In this document: piece after piece, positions 17,410 to 26,979 of the stretch
How positions within the stretch are numbered: the stretch's first letter is position 1
How the letters are laid out: each line of letters starts with the position of its first letter
NCBI GenBank assembly: GCA_963728995.1
Contig: CAVSMD010000006.1
Location: 372,001-436,000, forward strand
Length of the DNA stretch: 64,000 nt
Direction: 5' to 3'
From: FEN-1219 sp963728995
GTDB lineage: Bacteria; Pseudomonadota; Gammaproteobacteria; Steroidobacterales; Rariloculaceae
Made by a program: the position numbers and the translations under genes
Notes under the pieces: model-generated
What the model was told of the DNA's origin: nothing
The model's database searches: none
Seen by the model: the letters and a program-made list of their open reading frames with translations, nothing else

Positions 17410-18441
17410 ATGGATGAGCGGCGACGCGCACTTCGGATCCATATCGAGCGGTGGAGCATCCTGTGCGGAACGACGCTGCTGCCGCGCGTGGTCTTGGCGC
17501 AATCGCCGGCAAGCACGTGGTGGCTCGAGCTGTGGGGCAACCTGCAACGCTGGTTCTCCACACCGTTTCTGACCGTCGGTACCACCAACATCAACGCGGT
17601 CGGCTTGCTGAAAGCCGCCGTCGTGGTGGCGTTCGCCCTGGCGATCTCGCAGGCACTGCGGCGTGGGCTGCACCGTATCAGGACGCGCCTGCCGAACCTC
17701 GATCAGAGCACTGCGTACACGCTCGGCCGCGTGCTGCACTATGTAATTTTGGTCGTGGCGCTGTTCGTGGGATTGGCGGTCATCGGCGTCGACCTCACGA
17801 AAATAGCGATCGTCGCGGGTGCACTCGGCGTCGGCGTCGGTTTCGGTCTGCAGAACATCGTCAACAACTTCGTCTCCGGCTTGATCCTGCTGTTCGAGCG
17901 CACGATCAAGGTGGGCGACTACATCGAGCTGGCGTCCGGCATCACGGGCGAGGTGCGGGACATCAACATCCGTAGCACGATCGTAACGACCAACGACAAC
18001 GTGGACATCGTGGTCCCGAACTCGGAGCTGGTCAGCAACAGCGTCACGAACTGGACGCTGCGCGAGGCCGTACGGCGAATCCGAATCCCGTTCGGTGTGG
18101 CGTACGGCAGCGACAAGGAGCGCGTCCGCGCCGCGGCGCTCGAGGCGGCCGCTACCGTTGAGCACACGCTCCAAACCGAAGGGCGATATCCGGAAGTGTG
18201 GTTGGTTGGATTTGGCGACAGCAGCCTGAATTTCGAGCTGATCGTTTGGCTGACGGCCACCGCGGTCAAACGCCCGGCCCGAATCGCCGCCGAGTACAAC
18301 TGGGCGATCGAGACGGCGTTGCGCAAGCATGGCCTCGAGATTCCGTTTCCGCAGCGCGACCTTCACGTGCGCAGCGCACCGGGTCTGCGCGATAAGCTGC
18401 TGCCGAGTGAGAACGCCACCCACACGGAGGACCGCGCATGA
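17410..18441 (+). CDS. small-conductance mechanosensitive channel (MscS family)
   Basis: Inner-membrane tension-gated channel that relieves osmotic downshock, 343 residues. After two N-terminal hydrophobic stretches comes the pore helix TM3, GALGVGVGFGLQNIVNNFVS, then the beta domain VGDYIELASGITGEVRDINI with the typical TTNDNVDIVVPNSELVSNS, and the C-terminal alpha/beta domain. The frame is intact. Its stop overlaps the corA start (ATGA), so both envelope transporters are translationally coupled. Confidence 0.92.
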   Translation: MDERRRALRIHIERWSILCGTTLLPRVVLAQSPASTWWLELWGNLQRWFSTPFLTVGTTNINAVGLLKAAVVVAFALAISQALRRGLHRIRTRLPNLDQSTAYTLGRVLHYVILVVALFVGLAVIGVDLTKIAIVAGALGVGVGFGLQNIVNNFVSGLILLFERTIKVGDYIELASGITGEVRDINIRSTIVTTNDNVDIVVPNSELVSNSVTNWTLREAVRRIRIPFGVAYGSDKERVRAAALEAAATVEHTLQTEGRYPEVWLVGFGDSSLNFELIVWLTATAVKRPARIAAEYNWAIETALRKHGLEIPFPQRDLHVRSAPGLRDKLLPSENATHTEDRA

Positions 18442-19508
18442 GCGCCCTGCGACCGAGATACAACAAGCCGGGAACGGCGCCGGGTCTCCGGGCACTGTCG
18501 GTGCGCGATGCGGGCGCCGACCTGTCGGTGTTCGATTTTCGCAGCGACGGCTTTCAGGAAGAAAGCCACATCAGTCTGGCACGCTGCGCGGATTTCTTCG
18601 CGAGCCGTAACGTCACGTGGGTGCACGTTCAGGGAACGCCCGATCTCGGCACGCTGCGTTCGCTGGGCGAAGCTTACAATCTGCACCCCCTCGCGATCGA
18701 GGACGTGGCGAATCTCGGGCAGAGACCCAAGCTCGAGACGTTCGACCAGCAGCTGTTCGTCGCGTTGAACTGGCCGCGCGCAAGCGGCGAGGGGATGACG
18801 CCGACGCAAGTCAGCCTGTTCCTCGGTGCCACCTACGTCGTGAGCTTCTGCCCCGGCCACGACGATCCGTTCGGCCCGATCCGTGAGCGCATCCGGGCGG
18901 AACCGCCGGGCCGCATCCGCGAGCGCGGCGCCCACTTCTTGTTCTATGCGTTGATCGACCTCGTCGTCGACGAGGGATTCCCGGCGCTGGACCTTCTCAG
19001 CTCGGAGCTGGAGGCCATGGAGGAGCGCATTCTCGAAGACCCTAGCCCCGCGTGCCTGGAAGGCATCCACAAAGCGAAACGGACGCTGATCGTGTTGCGC
19101 AAGAGCTTGTGGCCCCAGCGCGAGGTCATCAATAGCCTGCTGCGCGAGGAGCACGCGTTGATCGATGCCGTTACGCTGCCGTACTTTCGCGATTGCTACG
19201 ACCACGCCGTGCAGGTCTTGGATTTGATCGAGAGCTATCGAGAAATGGCTTCGAGCCTGCAAGACCTCTATTTGACCGGCATCAGCAATCGCATGAACGA
19301 GATCATGAAAGTGCTGACGATCATGTCGAGCATATTCATTCCGATGTCGTTTCTGGCTGGGCTGTACGGAATGAACTTCAACTCGGACGTGAGCCCCTGG
19401 AACATGCCGGAGCTGCGAGCTTACTACGGCTATCCCATCTTCTTGCTCGCCCTGGGGGTCATTGCCGTTTGCATGGTGTGGTTCTTCAAGCGCCGGAAGT
19501 GGATCTGA
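18438..19508 (+). CDS. corA: CorA-type magnesium transporter
   Basis: A 356-residue pentameric divalent cation channel. A long cytoplasmic N-terminal domain (LHPLAIEDVANLGQRPKLET is the family signature) is followed by the long stalk helix and two C-terminal membrane helices, with the selectivity motif YGMNFN between them and a basic C-terminus (FFKRRKWI). It normally imports Mg2+, with Co2+ and Ni2+ as side substrates; some relatives export zinc (ZntB). It is coupled to the mscS gene by a 4-base overlap. Confidence 0.92.
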   Translation: MSALRPRYNKPGTAPGLRALSVRDAGADLSVFDFRSDGFQEESHISLARCADFFASRNVTWVHVQGTPDLGTLRSLGEAYNLHPLAIEDVANLGQRPKLETFDQQLFVALNWPRASGEGMTPTQVSLFLGATYVVSFCPGHDDPFGPIRERIRAEPPGRIRERGAHFLFYALIDLVVDEGFPALDLLSSELEAMEERILEDPSPACLEGIHKAKRTLIVLRKSLWPQREVINSLLREEHALIDAVTLPYFRDCYDHAVQVLDLIESYREMASSLQDLYLTGISNRMNEIMKVLTIMSSIFIPMSFLAGLYGMNFNSDVSPWNMPELRAYYGYPIFLLALGVIAVCMVWFFKRRKWI

Positions 19509-19610
19509 CGCACTTCGACCAAGGTGCTCGCAGCGCGCGCTACGGGGCCGGCAGGGTTGTCATCCCATGCCCCTCGGGCGTACGGTGAACCGCTCCGAGA
19601 ATCGGTGATC

Positions 19611-20258
19611 ATGGGCGAATTCTTCAAAGCGCGAGCGCTCGTCTGTGGCTGCATAGCCTTATTGGCGGCAGCAACCCCGGCGAACACGGCATGGGCCCAT
19701 GGCGGCGTGGTCGCCGAAGAAGACCTGTGCACGATCTACATCGGTTTCTTCAAGGCGCACTTCAAGGTCTATCAGCCGCGTAAGCACCAGCAGCAGGCCT
19801 TCTGCGAGGACTTACCCGACGTCGGGGAGACGGTGTTCGTGATGGAGTACCTCCATGGCGATCTCGGTAAAGTACCGATGGAGTTTCGTGTCATCAAAGA
19901 CGTGAGCGGGCACGGCCGTTATGCAACGTTGGAGGACGTGAAGCGAGCCGGCAATCTCGATCCGGCCACGGTGCTGTATGAGCCACCGACCATCACGCCG
20001 GACGTGTTCACGGTCGTCCATCAGTTCGACCAGCCCGGTTGGTACATCGGTATCGTCACGGCGAAGGCACCCACGCTCGACAAGACGTACACGGCGGTGT
20101 TTCCTTTCAAAGTCGGCTTCACCGGATTCGGCTGGTTGCCGCTGGTCGGCGCTATCGCCGTGCTGGCGCAGCTCAACTACTGGCTCTTGACGGGACAGCT
20201 CTCGCGATGGCGCAAGCGCTGGCTCGCTGGAACCGTCGGCAAGACGTCGGAGGCATGA
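19611..20258 (+). CDS. exported, C-terminally anchored protein of unknown function
   Basis: A 215-residue protein I cannot assign to a named family. It has a signal peptide (VCGCIALLAAATPANTAWA) releasing a mature N-terminus AHGGVVAEEDLC, a roughly 150-residue periplasmic domain with two cysteines (EDLCTIYIG and FCEDLPDVG) and one C-terminal membrane helix (WLPLVGAIAVLAQLNYWLL) followed by a basic tail. Start ATG 19611 is chosen because it gives the signal peptide; the frame is open further upstream. It overlaps the YtkA-like gene by 4 bases, and that gene overlaps a di-heme peroxidase, so it probably works with them in the periplasm, perhaps in metal or redox handling (inference). Confidence 0.65.
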   Translation: MGEFFKARALVCGCIALLAAATPANTAWAHGGVVAEEDLCTIYIGFFKAHFKVYQPRKHQQQAFCEDLPDVGETVFVMEYLHGDLGKVPMEFRVIKDVSGHGRYATLEDVKRAGNLDPATVLYEPPTITPDVFTVVHQFDQPGWYIGIVTAKAPTLDKTYTAVFPFKVGFTGFGWLPLVGAIAVLAQLNYWLLTGQLSRWRKRWLAGTVGKTSEA

Positions 20259-20674
20259 TGCAACTCGATCGACGTTGGGGACTCGTGGGTCTGTGGGCTC
20301 TCGGCGCGGTGCTACTGGCGGCGTCGACCGCAGCCGCAGCAGCGGGCCCAGAATGGACCTCGCAAGCGGGCCTGTACCACGTGAGCTATAGAAGCGAGCT
20401 CGAGCCGATCGAGATCAACAAAATTCACAGCTGGGTGCTGCATGTCACCACGGCCGACGGCGATCCCGTCGAGAACGCCGAGATCACGTTCGATGGCGGG
20501 ATGCCTGCTCACAATCACGGTCTGCCGACTCAGCCAAGCGTGACGAAATATCTCGGCAACGGCGATTATCGAGTCGAGGGCATTCGCTTTCACATGACCG
20601 GCGAGTGGGAAATCACCGTGACGATCAGCACGAGCCTTGGTCGTGACACCTGCACCATACCTCTGAAGCTGTGA
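20255..20674 (+). CDS. YtkA-like (FixH-type) periplasmic domain protein
   Basis: A 139-residue exported protein: signal peptide LVGLWALGAVLLAASTAAAA, then one immunoglobulin-like YtkA domain with the recognisable VENAEITFDGGMPAHNHGL and GDYRVEGIRFHMTGEWEITV segments. The His/Met-rich MPAHNHG loop is a plausible copper or heme-related metal site in such domains (inference). Two ATGs, 20255 and 20258, are possible. It overlaps the preceding gene by ATGA and the peroxidase gene by GTGA, so all three are translationally coupled. Confidence 0.75.
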   Translation: MMQLDRRWGLVGLWALGAVLLAASTAAAAAGPEWTSQAGLYHVSYRSELEPIEINKIHSWVLHVTTADGDPVENAEITFDGGMPAHNHGLPTQPSVTKYLGNGDYRVEGIRFHMTGEWEITVTISTSLGRDTCTIPLKL

Positions 20675-21969
20675 GCCCCGCGCGGCGTATCGGTATCGTC
20701 ACGGCGGCGGGGCTGCTCGTCGTCATGGGCGCCCTAGGGGCTTGGGGGTTGGGCTGGAACGCGCTCGAGACGAGCTCGGGGCAGTGGAACGACGCCGAGA
20801 TCGCCACGCTGCAATCCCTGTGGATCGGCAGCCTGCCGCCCCTGCCAACGGATCGCTCCAACCGCGTTGCCGACGACGTTCGCGCGGCAAAGCTCGGCCA
20901 GCGGCTGTTCTTCGACACGCGCATGAGCGGCAATGGCGAGGTCGCCTGCGCGACCTGCCACCACCCGGAGCTCCACTTCACCGACGGCCGGCAGAAAGGC
21001 CACGGGATGGGCGTATCGAAGCGCAACACGCACAGCATCGTCGGTGCCGCTTACAGCCCCTGGCTCTACTGGGACGGCCGGCGGGACAGCCTCTGGGCGC
21101 AGGCATTGACTCCGATCGAGGACCCGAACGAGCACGGGGGGACGCGCACGCAAAGTGTGCGACTCGTCGCGAGCGATGACCGGTATCGTGAAGCCTACCA
21201 GGCGTTGTTTGGCCCCCTCCCCGATTTCTCCGACCGCGTGCGCTTCCCGGACGGAGCCGCACCGATCCCCGGCACGGCGGCAAACGCCGCTTGGCACCGC
21301 ATGACTCACGACGATCGGCAATTGGTGAACCGAGCCTACGCGAACCTCGGCAAAGCGATCGAGGCCTACGAGAGGCTGCTGATTCCAGGACCGTCACGAT
21401 TCGACGCTTACGTGAAAGCCGTGCTGAACCACGACGAAACGACCCAGCACGCGACGTTGGCCGACAACGAAATCGCGGGTTTGCGCCTGTTCATCGGCAA
21501 GGCGAACTGCGTGCGCTGCCACAACGGGCCGCTGCTCACCAACAACGAGTTCGCGAACACGGGCGTGCTGTCGTTTCCCGGCGAGGTGCCCGACAAAGGG
21601 CGTGCGGACGGCGTCCGCATGGTGCTCGAGGATCCGTTCAACTGTCTCGGGCCTTACAGCGACGACCCGACCCGTGACTGCGCAGAGCTGCGTTACGCGC
21701 GCTCGGACGTTGCGACGTTGCTCGGCGCGCAGCGGACGCCGTCGCTGAGAAATCTCGACGGGAGCCAGCCTTACATGCACAAGGGCCAACTCGCCACGCT
21801 CGCGGAGGTGCTCGACCATTACAACCGAGCGCTGCCCGCAATGATCGGCCACAACGAAGTCGTTCCGCTGAATCTGAGCGGCCGCGAGCTGCGCGAGATC
21901 GAGGCCTTCCTCGGGACGCTGGCGGCACCGCTCGCGACGCCGGCTGAATGGCTCGGGCCCGCGCAATGA
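20671..21969 (+). CDS. di-heme cytochrome c peroxidase / MauG family protein
   Basis: A 432-residue periplasmic protein with an N-terminal membrane/signal segment (GIVTAAGLLVVMGALGAWGL) and two heme-c sites, CATCHH near residue 92 and CVRCHN near residue 283, plus the family-typical PSLRNLDGSQPYMHKGQLAT near the C-terminus. It fits bacterial cytochrome c peroxidases, which reduce H2O2 with cytochrome c electrons, or MauG-like enzymes that modify a partner protein. The GTG start overlaps the YtkA-like gene, and its stop overlaps the glutamate dehydrogenase start. Cotranscription with two exported partners makes a dedicated periplasmic redox unit likely. Confidence 0.88.
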   Translation: MSPARRIGIVTAAGLLVVMGALGAWGLGWNALETSSGQWNDAEIATLQSLWIGSLPPLPTDRSNRVADDVRAAKLGQRLFFDTRMSGNGEVACATCHHPELHFTDGRQKGHGMGVSKRNTHSIVGAAYSPWLYWDGRRDSLWAQALTPIEDPNEHGGTRTQSVRLVASDDRYREAYQALFGPLPDFSDRVRFPDGAAPIPGTAANAAWHRMTHDDRQLVNRAYANLGKAIEAYERLLIPGPSRFDAYVKAVLNHDETTQHATLADNEIAGLRLFIGKANCVRCHNGPLLTNNEFANTGVLSFPGEVPDKGRADGVRMVLEDPFNCLGPYSDDPTRDCAELRYARSDVATLLGAQRTPSLRNLDGSQPYMHKGQLATLAEVLDHYNRALPAMIGHNEVVPLNLSGRELREIEAFLGTLAAPLATPAEWLGPAQ

Positions 21970-24900
21970 TCCGACGCGCGGACGATGGCGGTGACACGCA
22001 ACGTCGGACATCCGTCGACGCCATCTGCGCGGCCGCGGAGCACATCGAGGTTCCGGTCTCGCTCGATCGATGCGAATTCGTTCGCCGCTACTACGCTCAA
22101 GTCGAGCTCGAGGAGCTGCAATACGAGCCCCGCGATCTCGCGGCGGCCGCGCTCGCTCACCTGACGTTCGCCGGTCGGCGCGCGCCAGGAACGGCCAAAG
22201 TGCGTGCGTTCAATCCGACCAGACAGCGCGACGGCTACACGTCCACGCATACCATCATAGAAACGGTCAACGACGACATGCCGTTTCTCGTCGATTCCTT
22301 GAGCATGGCTCTGCGAGCGCTTGGTCATTCGATTCACGGCACGACCCACCCGCTGCTACCGGTGCGACGCTCGGCGGACGGCAGCCTCGTGGGACTCGCT
22401 GCCGCCGAGGACCGCGAAGCGGCTACCGAATCGTGGATCCACTTCGACATAGTGCGCGAGACGGCTCCCGAGACCTTGCGGGAGATAGAGACCAGGTTGC
22501 AGCGCACCCTGCGCGACGTTCGAGCGGCCGTGGAAGATTGGACGCCGATGCTCGAAAAGTTACGGGCGGCGACGGACGAGCTGCGGGCGACGCGCGGGCT
22601 GGCGCCGGAGCTGCAAGCCGAATCAGTGGCGCTGCTGGAGTGGCTCGCCACGAATCACTTCACCTTGCTCGGCTATCGCGAATACGAGCTTGCCCCCGGA
22701 GCAACGGCCGACGAGCTGCGCTCGCGCTCCGGCTCCGGCCTCGGATTGCTTCGCGACGACCCGCCCGAGCACGCGGCCACCGTGCGCCTCAGCGGTCGTG
22801 CGCACGAGGAAGCGCACTCGAGCAACCCGCTGGTTCTCACCAAGTCCAGCGAGCGCTCCACCGTGCACCGCCCGACGCTGCTGGATCACATCGGTGTCAA
22901 GGTCTTCGATGCCGCGGCTCAACCCGTGCTCGAGCGCCGGTTTGTGGGTTTGCTTACCTCCGCCGCGTACAGCAGCAGCCCGCGAGTGATTCCGCTCGTA
23001 CGACTCAAGATTCGCGAGATCATGGACGGCTCGGGGCTCGAGCCTCAGGGTCACCGCAGCAAGTCGCTGCAGCACATCCTCGATACGCTGCCGCGCGACG
23101 ACCTGTTTCAAGCCTCGGTCGACGAGCTGAAGAGCATCGCGTACGGCATTCTCGCTTTGCAGGAGCGGCCGCGCGTGAAGCTCTTCTGTCGCCGCGAGCC
23201 GTTCGGACGTTTCTACTCGTGCCTGGTGTACTTGCCGCGCGATCGGTACACGCCGCGCGCACGCCGCGCGATGGAAAGCATCTTGCTGGCGGGGCTCGAG
23301 GGTTCGGCGATCGAGAGCGAGGTCACCGTTGCCGAAACAGCGCTTGCCCGCCTCGTCGTTAGGGTTTACGTGGCGCAGCAACAAGTCGCGGAACCGAGCG
23401 TCGCGGGGCTGCAGGCGCGGTTGGAAGAGGCCGTGCGCACCTGGCAGGACCGGCTGCGCGAGCAACTGCTGCTCCAATTGCCGGAGGAACGTGCCCTCCA
23501 TCTGCTGCACACTTACGGCGATCACTTCTCGGCGGCCTACCAGGAGGAAATAGCAGCCGAGCGCGCCAGCCGCGATATCGTGAGCGTTGCCCTCGTCCAC
23601 GAAGGCGGCAGCGACCTCGAGCTACAGTTCGCGGCGCAGACGGTGCAGCGCACGCCGCGACTGATCCTCACGACGTTCCAGCGAGACGCGCCCATCCGGC
23701 CGTATATCGCGCTGCCGATTCTCGAGAATCTCGGCTTTCGAGTCGTGAGCGAGCGCGGCTATCAGGTGCCTGTCTGCACGAGTACCGTGTGGATTCAGGA
23801 CTTCGAGCTCGACACCATCGACGGTCAGGCCATCGATCCCGCCGCGATCGATGTGCGGTTCAAGCAGTGCTTCGCGCTCGTGCTGCGCGGCGACGCGGAG
23901 AACGACGGCTTCAATAGGTTCGTGGTGCAGCGCAGGCTTCGACTGGCGCGAAGCGTCGCTGCTGCGCGCATTTGCCAAGTACCTCTTGCAGACGCGCATC
24001 CGCTACAGCCCGGCCTACATGCAGGAGGTGCTCAGTCGCTATCCGCGCTACTGCCGAGCCCTCATGAACAAGTTCGCGAGCATGTTCGACGTGGATAGTC
24101 CGCCGACGGCGCGTGACGAGCTACGCGTCGTCAGCGACGAAGTCCTGCAGAGCGAGCTGAATCGCACCGAGAACCTCGACGATGACCGCATCCTGCGCGC
24201 CTATTGCGCGGTGGTAAACGCCATAGTGCGCACCAACTACTATCAGCGCGACGCGGCCGGTGCACCGAAGCCGTACTTGTCGCTGAAGCTCGACCCCAGC
24301 GTGCTGCCCGACCTGCCGAAGCCTCGTCCGCACTTCGAGATATTCGTCTATTCGCAGCGCGTGGAAGGCGTGCACCTGCGTGCCTCGCCGATCGCCCGCG
24401 GCGGAATTCGCTGGTCGGAGCGGCGCGAGGACTATCGCACGGAAGTGCTGGGCCTGATGAAGGCGCAGCAGGTGAAGAACACCGTCATCGTGCCGAACGG
24501 CGCGAAGGGCGGTTTCGTCTGCAAGGCGCTGCCGAGCGGCGACCGGGAGGCCGTGCGTCGCGAAGTCGTGACGTGCTACCAGACCTTCATTCGTGGGCTG
24601 CTCGACGTCACCGACAACATCGTGGCCCAGCGCGTGCAGCCGCCGGAGCGCGTGGTGCGCCGCGACGCGGACGATACCTACCTCGTCGTCGCCGCCGACA
24701 AGGGCACGGCCACGTTTTCCGATATCGCGAACGCACTCGCGGCCGAATACGGCTTCTGGCTCGGCGATGCCTTCGCGTCGGGCGGCTCGACGGGCTACGA
24801 CCACAAGAAGATCGGAATTACGGCGCGCGGCGCATGGGAGGCGGTCAAACGACACTTTCGCGAGCTGGGTCTCGATCCCCGGCAGGGAGACTTCACCGTG

Positions 24901-26783
24901 GTCGGCATCGGCGACATGAGCGGCGACGTGTTCGGCAATGGCATGCTGCTGTCGGCCCATATCAAGCTCATCGCCGCCTTCAATCATCAGCACATCTTCA
25001 TCGACCCCGATCCCGACGCCGCCGCAAGCTTCGCCGAACGCCAACGATTGTTCTCCCTGCCGCGCTCGACGTGGGACGACTACGACCGAAACGTTCTCTC
25101 GACCGGCGGCGGCATCTACGAGCGTCGCACCAAGTCGATCGAGCTGTCGCGCGCGGCGTGCGCACGGCTCGATCTGCCGGAAGCCCCGATCGCGCCTCCG
25201 GATCTGATTCGCGCGATCCTGCGCGCGCGCGTCGACCTGCTGTGGAGCGGCGGCATCGGCACCTACGTGAAAGCCAGCGGAGAATCGCACGCCGACGCAA
25301 GCGATCCGGGCAACGATCTAGTGCGCGTCGACGGTAGCGAGCTGCGCTGCCGCGTGGTCGCCGAAGGCGGCAACTCGAGCGTAACGCAGCTCGGTCGAAT
25401 CGAGTATGCGCAGCATGGCGGCCGCATCAATACCGACTTCATCGACAACTCGGGCGGCGTGGACTCTTCCGACCGCGAAGTGAACATCAAGATCCTCTTG
25501 AACGACGTGGTGCGCGCCCACGAGCTGACGCGCGAGGCGCGCAACGATCTGCTCGCCGAAATGACGGACGACGTTGCTGCGCTGGTGCTCGGCAACAACT
25601 ACGCGCAGACGCAGGCGCTTTCGATGATGGAGTCGCGGGCCGCCGAGCGACTGGGCGAGCATGCGCGGCTGATACGCGTGCTCGAGGCGCGGAGCCTGCT
25701 CGATCGCAACCTCGAGTTCCTGCCGTCGGACGAGCAGATCGACGAGCGCCGGGCCAAGGGCCTCGGCCTCACGCGCCCGGAGCTGGCGATCATCCTCAGC
25801 TATTCCAAGATCGAGCTCATGGGCAGTCTGGCGCAAACGGATATCCCGGAAGATCCGTTCCTCGCGGCCGAGCTCGAGGCGTACTTTCCGCGCGCGGCTT
25901 GCGAAGCGCTTCAAGCCGCTGCTCATGTCGCACCCGTTGAGGCGCGAAATCATCGCCATGCTCGTCGGCGGCAGCATGATCAATCGCATGGGGCCGTTCT
26001 TCGTGCTGCGCACCGAGGAGGAAACGGGCGTCGACGTCGCCCAGGTGGCACGCGCCTACGCGATCGTTCGGGAGATATTCGGCGTCCGCAGACTGTGGCG
26101 AGACATCGAAGCGCTCGACTATCGAGTTGCGGCCAACGTCGCAATACGACAGCATCTTTCACATCAGCCGCATGGTGCGCCGCGCGGTGTACTGGCTGCT
26201 CCAGAACTACACGGCGCAACTCGACATCGAGCCCATGGTGAGCCGCTTCCACTCGGGCGTACGAACCGCGTTCGATGCGCTTCCGGAGTTCGTGAGCGGT
26301 CGCAGCGGCGACCGGTTGCGGGAGGACGCTCGACGATTCGAAACCGCGGGGTTGACGACGAGCATAGCCACCAGGATCGCTTCGCTGTCGTTCATGACGC
26401 AGGTTCTCGATATCGTCGAGATCGCGCGCGAGTTTCGCATCGCGGTGCCAGAAGTCGGCAAGCTGTACTTCACTCTCGCCGCGGAGCTGCGGCTGGACAT
26501 CGTTCGCGAGCAAGTCGAGAGCCTCAAAGTCGAAGACCGCTGGCGCTCGATGGCGCGCGCCACGCTGCTCGAAAACCTCGGCCGCGAGCAGCGCGGCTTG
26601 CTGCGCCGGGCCCTGGATGGCCGCGCGGCCGCGGGCCCGGCCGCAGCGCTCGCATCGTGGCTGGCAAATCACGGTACCGAGGTCGCGCGAGTGCAACGCG
26701 CCATCGCCGACATGCAAACGTCCGGGGCCATGGATTTCGCCACGCTATCCGTCGCGCTGAACGAAGTCGGCCGTCTCGCCTAG
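21966..26783 (+). CDS. gdhB: NAD-specific glutamate dehydrogenase, large type (three frame breaks)
   Basis: The approximately 180-kDa GdhB/GDH-180 enzyme that oxidatively deaminates glutamate to 2-oxoglutarate; about 1604 residues when single extra bases near 23931, 25897 and 26141 are ignored. The N-terminal ACT-like regulatory part (HTIIETVNDDMPFLVDSLSM) is followed by the catalytic core with ARGGIRWSERREDYRTEVLG, QQVKNTVIVPNGAKGGF and VGIGDMSGDVFGNGM, then the long C-terminal region. Similarity resumes exactly after each break (for example YDSIFHISRMVRRAVYWLL), so the gene looks functional. The ATG overlaps the stop of the peroxidase gene. Confidence 0.93.
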
Positions 26784-26817
26784 CGGCGCCTGCGGGCGTA
26801 TCACGGGGAGGATCGAT

Positions 26818-26842
26818 AGGGTTCCCACGGGTGGGAAACCCT
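26818..26842 (+). terminator. hairpin after gdhB
   Basis: An 11-12 bp imperfect stem (AGGGTTCCCAC pairing with GTGGGAAACCCT, one bulged A) lies 35 bases after the gdhB stop. It is followed by GTTCGGGG rather than a T-run, so I read it as a possible terminator or 3' stabilising structure only. The rest of 26784-26976 shows no gene. Confidence 0.4.
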
Positions 26843-26979
26843 GTTCGGGGGCGGGACGGCGCCTATGGCGGAGTGCTGTCTTCGGCCCGGGACGGCCGCG
26901 CCGCGCGGCGGGTGGCGCGCTCGAGAGGCTATGGCATGGCGCATGCATCGTCCATTGCCGGGCGGACAGGGGAGCTGTG

